DNA of 64,000 nucleotides, from NCBI RefSeq assembly GCF_026210795.1, contig NC_089457.1:2418001-2482000 (forward strand). The letters are read 5' to 3'. The notes beneath the pieces are model-generated. The model was not told where the DNA came from. It was given only the letters and a program-made list of their open reading frames with translations, and did not search any database. Both the position numbers and the translations under genes were made by a program. Position 1 is the first letter of the stretch. Every line of letters starts with the position of its first letter. Positions 1 to 10,619 of the stretch are shown here, one piece after another. The stretch is from Rhizophagus irregularis (Eukaryota; Glomeromycota; Glomeromycetes; Glomerales; Glomeraceae).

Positions 1-53
1 ATAAATTTTATTATTATATAATAAATTATATTAATCTAGTTCGATTTTATTAG

Positions 54-606
54 TTACGTAAAGAGTCTTCATTAGGAATGAAAATTTTTATTGGAGCTTG
101 GATAGTATGTATTGCAGACTTTATAATATTACTCGTAGATTCAATAAAACCATCTAGTGAAGAGAGTTGGTACTTTTTCACTAGTTTTAGTAAGTAAAAT
201 TATAATTATAATCTTTTTATTATTGTTGTTCTTGAATTAATTATATTTTCTATGCCCTCCAATACTAGTTGCCGTTGGGATTATAATGGGTTTGGTAAGT
301 AAATCACGTTTGTTTTTTTTTATCCACTGCATAAAACTAATAAAATTACTTTATTTACATAGGTAACACTTCTATGGTCAATATTTCTATTAAGAAACTT
401 CGGCAAAGGTCTAAAACCACATCGTATGTAATCATTGTTTGGTAAAATCAACTAAAAAATCGAATGCACTTATTAACATTATATCTTGATTGTTATCTAT
501 AGTCTCTAGGCAAAGCCATTTGGAAACTTTACCCACGCAACAGACGTCCAACCCAACGGATTCATCGACGCCTCAACGTATAGGCCGCTGGGCTATCGAT
601 GATTAA
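54..606 (+). CDS. UPF0658 Golgi-type membrane protein, 3' end (5' part outside window)
   Basis: Four exons can be read: 54-189, 269-294, 363-423 and 503-606, joined in phase by GT-AG introns of 68-79 nt. The 108 residues contain two hydrophobic segments, around GAWIVCIADFIILLVD and VGIIMGLVTLLWSIFLL, then a polar tail ending WAIDD. The exons align in order with the last four exons of the complete paralogue at 7241-9038: lengths 136/26/61/104 against 133/26/61/74, same phases. Sequence landmarks also match (LRKE..GM, WYFF, NFGKGLK against NFNRGLK). From family knowledge this is the C-terminus of the UPF0658 Golgi membrane proteins of fungi, whose biochemical role is unknown. The gene continues left of the window, so its start is not visible. 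Confidence 0.8.
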
Positions 607-1493
607 GAGGGGGAAATAATATTCCATATAAAAAAATGAACATTTAATATAAATTTTTTTTTCCCGTTGTTTTCATCAATAATATTTACATAATTGTGCC
701 AACAAATTATTGAAAGAGGGGAAAAATTAGATGAAAACAAAATCGAATTCCTTTTTGTAATTTTTGAAAAAAAAAAATCGAATTTGTATTTATAATATAC
801 AAATTCATTAACAAAAGGAATGAAGGAATCAGAGAAAGAATGAGAAGCAAAAGGAATATAGAGAAAGGTTTCCTATTAATCTTTATATGTAATATTTTTT
901 TTTTTTTGATATTTGTAATTCTATCAAACTTTAATTTTTCTCATTTATTCTTATTTTGAAACCTTCAAATGACATACTTTTTCTTCTGTATTTCTTCTTT
1001 TCTTATGTATCTTTATATTCTTGTATTATTATTCTACAAAAAAAAAATCAATGTACACAATACATTTTTAGATTTATTCAATTAAATCCAAAATAAAATA
1101 TTGTATAGCTTATAACGCTGCGATGGCCCTTTAATAATAGTTCAATTGCAAATGGCGAAATGAAGTAAAATTTCCCTACTTCATATTTGTCACGTGTTCG
1201 ATAAATGATCTAGATCAATAGATCAGCTCATCAATACGTTATGTTTATTAAGGTAAATGTACTTATAGGTCATAGTATTTTATAGTTAGTAAGACATATG
1301 GTTAATACTTACAATTGCCATTTTCAATACATGACGTTATTGTACAATAGTTTTGCTATAAATACACAACAAAATACTCCCTTACTTCTCTCTTACTTTC
1401 TTCAAATACGCGCTTTTTGCACTAAAAAAAGACTTTTAAATAATTATCTCGTTTTCTATTTGACTTATTTTATAAGTAATTATTTCTGTAAAA
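607..1493. other. intergenic, AT-rich
   Basis: Poly-A and poly-T runs and no reading frame with coding character. A CACGTG hexamer lies near 1192. It probably contains the 3' UTR of the gene to the left and the promoter of the small gene starting at 1494. I see no repeat or RNA gene. Confidence 0.5.
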
Positions 1494-2010
1494 ATGCCAC
1501 CAAAAAAAGATACGACAAAAGATACAAGAGCTAGTAAGAGTAAGGAAATCAGCGAAACTAATGAAGCCAATGAAACGAGCGAGACGAACGAAACGAGTAC
1601 GTAAAATATTTAGATATGAAATTTTTTTTTTTTCATTTGCCGTATTTGATACGCGTATGAAGTTATCATTGATTTTATGATAAAGATATTTTTAAAGTTT
1701 CCCTTAAGTTAAAAATATATATATATTTATTTATAACGTGTAAAGCTAACAAACTTTTTATAATTTATAGCAAAAAGAGCGCCAACTGCTTACAATCGGT
1801 TTATGAAAACTGAACTCCCTAAGGTTAAGGCCGAAAATCCTGGTATGAATCACAAGGAAGCGTTTAAGTTGGCTGCCAATAATTGGAAAGATAGCCCGGA
1901 CAATCCAAAGGTAAATAGTTGTTAAATTATCTTGTTATCTAAAAGAGATCTTTATTATAATATTAAATATATTCTATATTATTCTTTATATAAAGAATAA
2001 AACCGGTTAA
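1494..2010 (+). CDS. small YABBY/HMG-like chromatin protein
   Basis: Three exons, 1494-1596, 1771-1910 and 1996-2010, give an 85-residue protein. The N-terminus (MPPKKDTTKDTR, then Ser/Thr/Asn/Glu repeats such as SETNE and NETSE) is low complexity. The second exon carries the recognisable domain: APTAYNRFMK, then KVKAENPGMNHKEAFKLAA, then NNWKDSPDNPK. This is the HMG-box-like core shared with plant YABBY domains and found in small fungal proteins, so a nuclear DNA-binding role is likely. Exon 1 ends one base into a codon and exon 2 completes ACA (Thr), which fixes the frame; a donor four bases later would put the domain out of frame. The last exon adds only NKTG before the stop. The domain assignment rests on motif recognition; targets are unknown. 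Confidence 0.75.
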
Positions 2011-2557
2011 GGACATCTCTGCATTGTTACTAAATTCGATTATCGGATATGTAAGCATTGCTTATTGATCTAAATTTCACGTAAATTTTATTATGAAAAG
2101 ACGCGATACTTATTACTATACATTTTATATTCGTTTTCTGTTTTAAAGAATTTGTAGTAAGAGCATAGCATATTACTTTATTGATAGCTTTTATTTACAT
2201 ATGCATATAGTACATTTTATTTGTAAATGAAATGAAATAAATAAATTTTACATAAATTGTTGTTTCAACATAATGAAATTGACATTAATGATCTGTTTCT
2301 AAGGCCATAAAACGTTTTTTGTAGGCATGAACCTGAAGTAAAACATAATCATCAATAGATACAAATACAATTTAAATATAATTAATTATCTTTTACTAAA
2401 ATAAATAAAGGTATCTGGGAATGTTGTTATAACTATAAATCTACCCAATTTTATTTTCTGTTTCTTTCTACGAAATGAAACTTACAAAGTCTGACATGTG
2501 ACCAATTATAAAAGGTTTGATCTTCAAATTCGCGTAAAAAAAAACCTTCAACACATT
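2011..2557. other. intergenic, AT-rich
   Basis: No supported gene. It separates two genes on the same strand and probably holds the 3' UTR of the small HMG-like gene and the promoter of USB1. Confidence 0.45.
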
Positions 2558-4257
2558 ATGAGTGGATTAGTAGAATATGAATTATCAGATAATGAATCAG
2601 ATAATGAAAACAACGAATTTAATTTATTATCAGTTGATTATAAAACTGATGAAGAAGGGGAAAGTGAAGAAAGGAAAGAAAATAGTTCAGAGGAAAAGCT
2701 ACTGAAACGTAAACAATTTGACGATTTAGACGATGAGCATGTAGTAATAAGGTTAATTTAAATTTTCTAATGTTTATATACATGTACCCATTTGTTTGAA
2801 TTTCTAAGTTCTCAAACTTATTTTTAATTCTTAGTAAAAAAAGAGAGTCAATATTAAAAGAAGAAACTCCACGAAAAGATTTACCACCGCTTCCTTCAGA
2901 TTTTTTACAATTGTATCCAGGCAAGTAAGTATATTTTTTCTTTCTCTTGAGTTTTTTTTCTATTTCCTAAAAATAATATATACATATACTCTTTCTTTAG
3001 ATAAGAAAAGGAAAGATTACACTAAACATATCGATGATCCATCGAAGCATCAAGGTCGAATAAGATCTAAACCGCATGTTGAAGGTGATTGGGCTACTCA
3101 CGTTTATGTTGATGGTATGTATGACTTATGACTAATGAACGGTTATAAAATCTATAATTTGTTTCTTTTTTATTAAATCGGAATTTTAGTTACACTTACA
3201 GAGGAAGCGGATCATATTATAAATAAAATCGAAGAATTAGCAAAAGAAGTTGTTAGTAAAGATGGGATCAAAATTATTTCATGTATTGAAGACCATCAAG
3301 ATAATAATTCGTTAAACGAACTTGATCCTAACGGTCATTGTGAAGAAACAAAATTACATATTAGTTTATCGAAACCTTTATTTTTAAAATATCATCAGAT
3401 TGAACATTTTTGGAATAAACTAAGAAATGGGTTTTTGAATTGGAAAAGGTATTTATAATATTTTAGTTATTATTTATAAAATAATAGGCTAATTTGTCCA
3501 AATTTATATTTAAAAAATAGGTTTTCTTTGTCATTTGCTAATATTACTAGTTTTTCTAATGATGATAAGAATAGATCTTTCTTGGCGCTAGAAGTTGGTA
3601 AAGGATCAAATGAGGTATTATATTATGAAGTTTCTTTATTTCATCAAATTTATTTTGAATTTCTTACTATATCATGGAGTGTAGCATACACAATATTATT
3701 TATTAGCGTTAGGAAGATTTATATTAAGTCATAGAGATGGGAATTTGGCACAACATGTCATACCCTTCCTTTTTTCATCTTTACCCGGTTCAGTTCAAGC
3801 GTAAAAAAAGTAAAATTGCTAGTCTGGAATGAAGAAATATGTCATTATTATATCATACCATGTTTATATTCCTCTTAGAATAGATTTATTTTATTTTTTA
3901 GAATTATTAACAAAAAAAAACTTTTTTTTTATTTAGCTAAAGTCGATGGTTGATCATGTTAATAAAGTGGCCGAAGATTTTCGACAAAAACCATTTTACG
4001 AGGTAAGTAAATATATAAATCCTTTAGTCATTTATTAATAAAAGCTCAGTTATTTGATCTCTTGTTTTTCTTTTTAATAGAATCCACGATTTCATGCAAG
4101 CATTCTATGGGCACTTGGAGAAACAAGTATAGACCGTTCTTTATGTGATGCAATTAAAGAAACTGAGTATTTTGAATCAATAACACAACACGTTTTTAAT
4201 ATTGAAAATATGGTTTGTAAAATTGGAAATAAGACATTTACTTTAGATTTAAAATAA
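2558..4257 (+). CDS. USB1: U6 snRNA 3'-exonuclease/phosphodiesterase (USB1/Mpn1)
   Basis: Seven exons: 2558-2751, 2835-2920, 3001-3114, 3190-3448, 3521-3614, 3937-4002 and 4081-4257. They encode 329 residues. The N-terminus is acidic (LSDNESDNENN), followed by a basic stretch. The catalytic 2H-phosphoesterase fold is shown by two HxS motifs: HISLS at about residue 188 and HASILW at about 276, spaced as in USB1. USB1 trims the oligo(U) tail of U6 snRNA and leaves a terminal phosphate in the nucleus. Intron 2 begins GCAAGT after a G and is a GC-AG intron; only this junction keeps the frame (YP-D-KKRKDY). Intron 5 is 322 nt, much longer than the others. Start: first ATG of the acidic N-terminus. 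Nothing looks broken. Confidence 0.9.
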
Positions 4258-4395
4258 AGTATGCAAATATGAATTAATAATTTATAAAATAAAATGTCAT
4301 TCATTTCACCATTTAAATATAAAATTATATAAATGATAATTTATTCATTGATTTTTCATTTTGCGAATTTCAAAGATAAAAAAAGATGAATACGG

Positions 4396-4402
4396 AAAAA
4401 AA
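4396..4402 (-). terminator. Pol III oligo(T) terminator of tRNA-Ala
   Basis: Seven consecutive A on the plus strand, that is T7 on the transcribed sense, 17 bases after the tRNA 3' end. Confidence 0.7.
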
Positions 4403-4419
4403 GTTAATGATCTACGAAA

Positions 4420-4491
4420 TGGAGAAGCTGGGGATCGAACCCAGGACCTCTCGCATGCAAAGCGAGCGCTCTACCACTGAGCTACATCCCC
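4420..4491 (-). tRNA. tRNA-Ala (anticodon UGC)
   Basis: Reading the minus strand, the sequence starts GGGGATGTAGCTCAG (acceptor plus A box), has a D-loop GTGGTA, an anticodon arm CTCGC-TTTGCAT-GCGAG with anticodon TGC, and a B box GGTTCGATCCC followed by a 3' acceptor strand ending CTTCTCC plus discriminator A. No intron. The acceptor stem has a G-U pair and a T-T mismatch. A run of seven T on the minus strand (4396-4402) follows as a Pol III terminator. Confidence 0.95.
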
Positions 4492-7240
4492 AATTGCTTG
4501 AAAAAAGTAACAAAATATTATATGAAGAATGATTTAACTATAAAGGTTAAGGAAATTTGCCACGTTAAAGTTTTCTTTTAGTAAGTTTCCGCAGCAAGAT
4601 TATCACATTACCAAAAAAAAAAAAAATTTATATCATATTTTGCTTATAGATAAATTTTCTTCTTATTTTTATTTAACAGTTAAATAAAAAGAAAGTAGTA
4701 AAAAAAAAATTATTGACTACAACTGCTTTTAATCATTTGGTGACAGTAACTTTGGACGAAAGAATGAAATGTCAGAATGTTCAGACAAAATAGAATAAGT
4801 AATTAAGGTATTATTTCACTGAAACAAAAACTTTACGATTGAGATACTTACAATATTACAAAAACGTACCTAATTAAAGTTTCGGGTAACACAAATTAAT
4901 ATCTTCTTGTTTTGGTTATAAAATTAACAAAATTAATTTACATTTTACATTTTTAATTTCAACTTTTCTTTCTTCCTTTAATAACAATTAATTTATTTTT
5001 CAGGTATTTGATTTTTTTTTTTCCTAATTACTAATACTAATTTTGGTATCATTTAAATAAATAGAAATATTACTTGAAAAGTAACAGATTTATTATAGGA
5101 ATTTTTTTTGGTATCAATTTTATATTTATGTTGATCATTCAAACATTATGCTTAACAATTTGTGCATTGCAGTCACTCAAACGTTTTATTATCAAACGGA
5201 TCGACTCAATGTGACACCCGAATATAATTCTGTTCAACGTTTAAAACAGATAACAAGATGGGGGAGGGTTTCCAAAAAAAAATTCTTATTGTGATTCTAA
5301 GGGGAGGGTATTTTTTTGCTGTCATACTATTCTTCTATAATAAACAATCAAAATGGGGAAATGAAATGGGGTTGATTGATAACACCTCCAAAGCCTATAT
5401 ATATCTCATTGTTAATTTTGATTTTGATTTAAGAACGTTACTAACCTTCCTTTTTTTCTTCTAAGATGGACTTGAATTCTAATTTGAACTTTTAAATTGT
5501 AAGTAGAAAGAAGAGTAGCAGCAATCAAAAGTTTTGATATATTATATAATACTTTACTGATGCTTATTTATAACTTGTATAACTTGTATAACTTGTATAA
5601 CTTGTATACTTATAGTTTACTTGCAATTTACTAAATCTGAGGTAATCTGTGATTCATCTCATCTAAAGATTAATTTTTTTTTGATCAAATAATATTTGAA
5701 TCACGTCGGATCGGTCAATCGACTACCCCGACCCGGGTCAGCCTTGATTTAATTGTGATCCGATCGTGCAGTTTATAATTACACCGAATTTAACCTTTTT
5801 TTTTTTGATATGCGATTCAGCCAAAAAAAAAAATAAATAAATTAAATAAATTAAAAAATAGTTCGATTACAGTGTTTGTATAAAATAAGGTTATTTCGCC
5901 ATATTATTTTGAATTTCTTGGCTTTCATAAATTTTGTTTGAATACAAAAAATTTTATTATTACCAATTAGAATTTTCCTTCCCTGACACCCATCCAATCT
6001 CACGAGGATAAAATCACATGATTGTAAATAATATTAAATTAATTTTCACGTCATTCAATTTTTATCGTTCAGCCCCGAATAAAGGGCATGCATATGCTAG
6101 GTTTGTCACATGACCGTTCATTGATTGGTACCCAATATATAAATTCAATAATAATATATATTTAAAGCTAGATCCAAAAAACATTGAACGTCATTGACAC
6201 AGATTTATACATTTCTTTGGATGCATTAAAAGACAAAATGTCGCTAAATAACCTTTTTTTTTATTCATAAAATATATACTGTATATGTATATATTTTTAT
6301 TTATAAATAAATGCTAATTACATTATTTCCCATTTAATTTACAATTCATTACGCTAATAATTAATAACGCTAAAAAAACTTTCTTGGTATACATATGTCA
6401 ATGAACCCAATAACTTGGTTTAATTCGGATTCCAATAGGCTTTCTAACTGATATTTGTTTATAATTAGAACTTTTTTTCACACATGGATTTACCTGCGAA
6501 TTGCGACAATTATAATAAATAAAACGACGACAGAAAGTACGTTAGTAGATATTTATAAATTGTACGTAATTCGGCAATATGCAAGGTAATTTACATTACA
6601 TATTTTAAAAACTTACAAACTTTTCTTGGCATGTTTATCTGGATATTTAGGTATAATTGTGGTTCACAATAAATATTACTATTACCCATTGGGAGTATAG
6701 TTTAAAATAGTTTGTTTCCTTAAAAACGTAATAATATGGTCGGGTGCGTGGCGTATACAGTGGCTAAATAAAGTTAAAATATCTATTAATATTTCCAATT
6801 TTTTTGTTAAAAGAACCAAAAAATTCGTAATTTTTATAGCTTTTTCCGATTAAAGACTTAAAGAATTTTTATCTCGTTTTAGAAGACGCCTACATTAACT
6901 CAACTATTATTACTTTGTTGAGCCGATAAAAACGATATGTACATGAAATTATGCAGTTGATACAAATAAAAAAAAAATTGGTACATTTTAGGTTTTACGA
7001 AAAGTAATCATGCATAATGAGTAAGGATAGATTGTTTTAAAATTTTTTTTTTTTATTATTATGAAATTATATTAATATCCCAATATTTTAAATGTTTGCT
7101 ACTCTTTTTTTTTCTCTCTTTTTCTAACTTTTTTTCAATTCAATCTTTCTTGTTGATAGTGGAGAAAAATTTAATATTTAATAATAAAAAAAAATATTTT
7201 TTTTTCAAGTAAAAAACTCTTTTTGATTAAAATCAAAATC
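4492..7240. other. 2.7-kb intergenic region without supported gene
   Basis: AT-rich, many homopolymer runs. The short open frames (for example 5258-5464) are low complexity and have no family character. A four-copy 9-bp tandem repeat lies at 5571-5606. A less AT-rich patch with CCCGACCCGGGTCAG near 5730-5742 is the only compositional oddity. Confidence 0.5.
5571..5606. repeat. short tandem repeat, 9-bp unit TAACTTGTA x4
   Basis: Four perfect adjacent copies of TAACTTGTA, followed by TAC. Confidence 0.85.
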
Positions 7241-9038
7241 ATGCCAAAAATACTGAGTAACGAATGGTTTATGGACAAGGTACTTCGTCTACTTTGACTG
7301 TGCCACACTGCGGATTATAATTGATCACTAAACTTTTTATTCTTAATCTAGTGGGCAAAATTAAACGATTCAATATGGACAAAATTATATATTATTGTAT
7401 CAGTTATACAGACTATAATAGTTATTGCGTTAGAAATTCGAGTATTTAATCGAAACGATTCGATAAGAGAAAATGTCGAAGAATTCGGGAATAGTTCGAC
7501 GTGTAATATTCAATATAGTACAAATCGAATGTTACGTATTGAACAGGAAAATGTTATCTTTATTATCTTTCAACTTTATCAATTATGGTTTTGCTTTGAT
7601 GCGGTAAGATATAAAGTTGTTTTTATAAAAAATAATTTATTATAACTATTAACATATACGATATATGTATATTTAGATTTTATCTCAAAATACGATTCAA
7701 CTCATAGCAGTAACGATCATGAATGGTATTTGTGCAGGATATAGCATTGTATATTATTTTGTTTATATTTTAATTTGCGTTTCAAGATTTAAATGAGAAA
7801 AAAAAAACAAAGTAATTCAAATTTTTATTTATAGGTTCAAATTGAAGAAATTAGAATTTGGTACATGGACTTAAATAAATCTTGTTCAAATGTTTTCGAA
7901 AAAGCGTCAAATCCAGCAGGATATGATATACCTTTAGTAATAACATTAATAATATTTGCAACAGTTATGGGATTTCTTGCATTTCAACTATATCAACAAT
8001 TTGGATGGATAATTTATCGAAGGATCGGAGGAAGCATCGAAATTCAAAGTAAATAAATTTTATATCTTATATAGTCTTATAAATTATAAATTTCTAATTT
8101 AATTTATTATACTTCAATTTTTTAATAATTAGCAATATACAGAAGACAACTTATACTTGTGATTTTACTTAAAATTGATCTATTCTTTTTATTATTATTT
8201 TCCATTGAATCTTGGATGACATTTACTTTGGAGGATCAAACAGAGAGACTTGAAAGTCTTTATTATATTCCAAAAACAATTTATTATTATCATAGAGTAG
8301 TTACATTTTCAATTATTTTCTTAGAATTCGTTGTATATCGAAGTGTAAGTATTTTTTTTAAAAAAATTTTATTCGTGTAAATTAAGTTTTTAAAATATAT
8401 ATTAATAATTATTTTTATTATTATTACAGTTGAGAAGGGAGCGGAGATATGGAATGTTGATTTTTATATTTTTATGGATCGCTGTAGTTGTAGATTTAAT
8501 TTTAATATTGTGCTTTTCTATTAGAACCGCAAGAGATAGTTGGTATTTCCTCATATGTTTTGGTAAGTTATCTTAAATTAAAATCACCCAGATTAAAAAT
8601 AAAAAACATTAAACTTGTATGTTTTGCGTTGAAATATTAACATGAATTATTTTTTTTTTGCTTTCGAATAGTTATTTTTTCTATCATGGTCTCGATTGTA
8701 AGTATTACTGTTATTTTTATTTTCGTATAATAATTTTGTCTAATTAATTAATCAAATGTATATTATTATTAAAAACAGATTACCTGGGTATATAGCATTA
8801 TAGTTACCAAAGACTTTAATAGAGGGTTAAAAGAAATTTGTGAGTATTTTAATTACTATTTTAAAATGTCATGTGTTAACGTTTTTTACAATAAATGCGA
8901 CCCATCGTTACATGAAAATTTGTGTAATTATTTATTTGTAACGCCACCTTTTTTTTTTTAATAGGGTATAAAAAAAACTCGGAGTTTCCAATGGATGACA
9001 GGCATAATGTTATATTGAGACAACTTTCCCTCGATTAA
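7241..9038 (+). CDS. UPF0658 Golgi apparatus membrane protein, complete
   Basis: Nine exons: 7241-7279, 7352-7603, 7677-7748, 7835-8048, 8133-8344, 8430-8562, 8672-8697, 8779-8839 and 8965-9038. They sum to 1,083 nt, or 360 residues. All junctions are GT-AG and in phase. The protein has about seven hydrophobic segments, among them IIVSVIQTIIVIALEI, FIIFQLYQLWFCF, LVITLIIFATVMGFLAF, LVILLKIDLFFLLLF, IFIFLWIAVVVDLILIL and VIFSIMVSIITWVYSIIV. A GWIIYRRIGGS loop and WYFL...FNRGLKE near the C-terminus are typical of UPF0658. The family is placed in the Golgi or other internal membranes in yeast; its function is not established. The gene at the left window edge is a diverged paralogue in the same orientation. 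Confidence 0.87.
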
Positions 9039-9526
9039 TGCTTATTTAAAAATTATATATGTATATATATATCTATATATATACAGTATATATTACTTTA
9101 TAATTGTGGATATTTACTTTTACTTTTTAATGTATTGTATAATTTGAGAATGATTTTTTTTTCTATTACTTTTTTTTTCATTAGAAAAAATTTTGTCATA
9201 TAAAATTTATTAAAAATATACGTAATTAATTAGTCTAATTTAATTACAATAAGTTTTAGTATTCAGCAGATAATAAATCAGATTTACTAACCGTATATAT
9301 AGACTATACTATTATATATGCTAAAATAGTATAAGTCTCTGGTAAATGCGGTAACAGCCCAATAAACTCATACTACTCGTAAACTTTTTTTGACTGTTGT
9401 AATAAAACTTAAATTCCAATTACAATAAAATCAAACCACTTTTTTTTCGAAAAAATAAACTACTTTTTATCAAGAAAAAAAATTGAAATTTGAAATGAAA
9501 CCAAAAATTAAAAAAAACCCTAGTTT

Positions 9527-10051
9527 ATGAATTATTCGGTCAAAAAATATTCAAAAGATGTACAAAAAACTGCCACAATCAAAACTACAAACGAAACACA
9601 TGAAAACACTCATGAAACTAAACAAAAGCTCAAAATTGACGTTCCAAAAGAATATCATGGAACCATTCATGAGAGATATCTAACTACATCTTCTCCTCTA
9701 TTGATTCAAAATGCTGTCATTCTGAAAATAATCAACATTGTTGTTATTGTATCTATTGTCGTTATTACGCCATGTGCTACTATTGTGGTGTTAGTTATTG
9801 TAAGTATTGTCGCTATTGCTGCGTATTTTCTACGAATCCTTATGTCGATGTGTCCATTGTTGTCAATGTTCAAAATTCTTCGATAATGGCGTAACTCCTG
9901 CAAGGTAAAATCAATTTATTTACGACGTGGCTGGAACGCATAAAAATTGTTTTCAAGACAATATTCTTTGATTTATAGAGCACGCATGTTACTTAAAACG
10001 TCCACCAAAGTTCAGCAATTAAAACCTAAGGAAGAAATGGTTTCCGAGTAG
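9527..10051 (+). pseudogene. Cys-rich gene remnant, frame broken
   Basis: An ATG at 9527 opens a 119-codon frame (MNYSVKKYSKDVQKTATIKT..., Lys/Thr/His-rich) that turns into an implausible Ile/Val stretch after about residue 62. Shifting by one base at about 9700-9720 instead reads a Cys-rich string (HCCYCIYCRYYAMCYYC, CKYCRYCC). A second shift near 9810-9850 reads CRCVHCCQCSKFFDNGVTPA, which can splice from a donor at 9905 to an acceptor at 9978 and continue as RARMLLKTSTKVQQLK to a stop at 10049-10051. The three frames together look like one Cys-rich protein with two frame lesions, or a gene with unrecognised introns. No family recognised. A plain reading of the first frame as a membrane protein is the alternative. 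Confidence 0.35.
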
Positions 10052-10619
10052 TAGTAATACATAAGGAAATTTACGGTATTGTGTATGTGCTACGTTTGTT
10101 TAAAAAAAAAAATTTATTTATTTTATTTATAATAGTCAACAAATCATGCACAAAAATGTATGAGGTATGTATAATATTTTCGTCACGTTATTTATTACTG
10201 ATGAAGCACATAAAAAAAAAGTTTTTTTTATTCTTTTAGAAATTTAATTTGTCAATATTTATGATGTTGGAATATTCTTATTTAAAAATGATGCATTGTT
10301 TTATTCTTTTTGTAGTTAACCAATGAGCGAACGTTGAAAGAAAGAAGTTTTATTTGCAAGATTTATTATTCAAAATAAATGACCGAATCAATATTATGTT
10401 AAAATAAAATAATAATCCACCAAAACAATGTGATTATAACGATTAAGTTGATATAAAAGTGCTTATAAGGTTTGTGAGGTTTGCGAGGTTTGTTAACTGA
10501 ACAACTGAACCAAAATTCTAAAAGTAAATAATCCACCAAAACCAAAGCAAATGTCAAATTTTTCAAATTCAAATCGCCAATATAATTAACGACATAATTA
10601 TTAATCACACCTTTTTTTT
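10052..10619. other. intergenic between convergent genes
   Basis: AT-rich, no supported gene. The minus-strand open frame at 10399-10608 is low complexity and lies just downstream of the F-box gene stop; it is probably its 3' UTR. Confidence 0.45.

Noticed and set aside
5258-5464. 68-residue ORF in the 4.5-7.2 kb gap
   Set aside because: Hydrophobic translation of T-rich DNA, no intron or homology signal.
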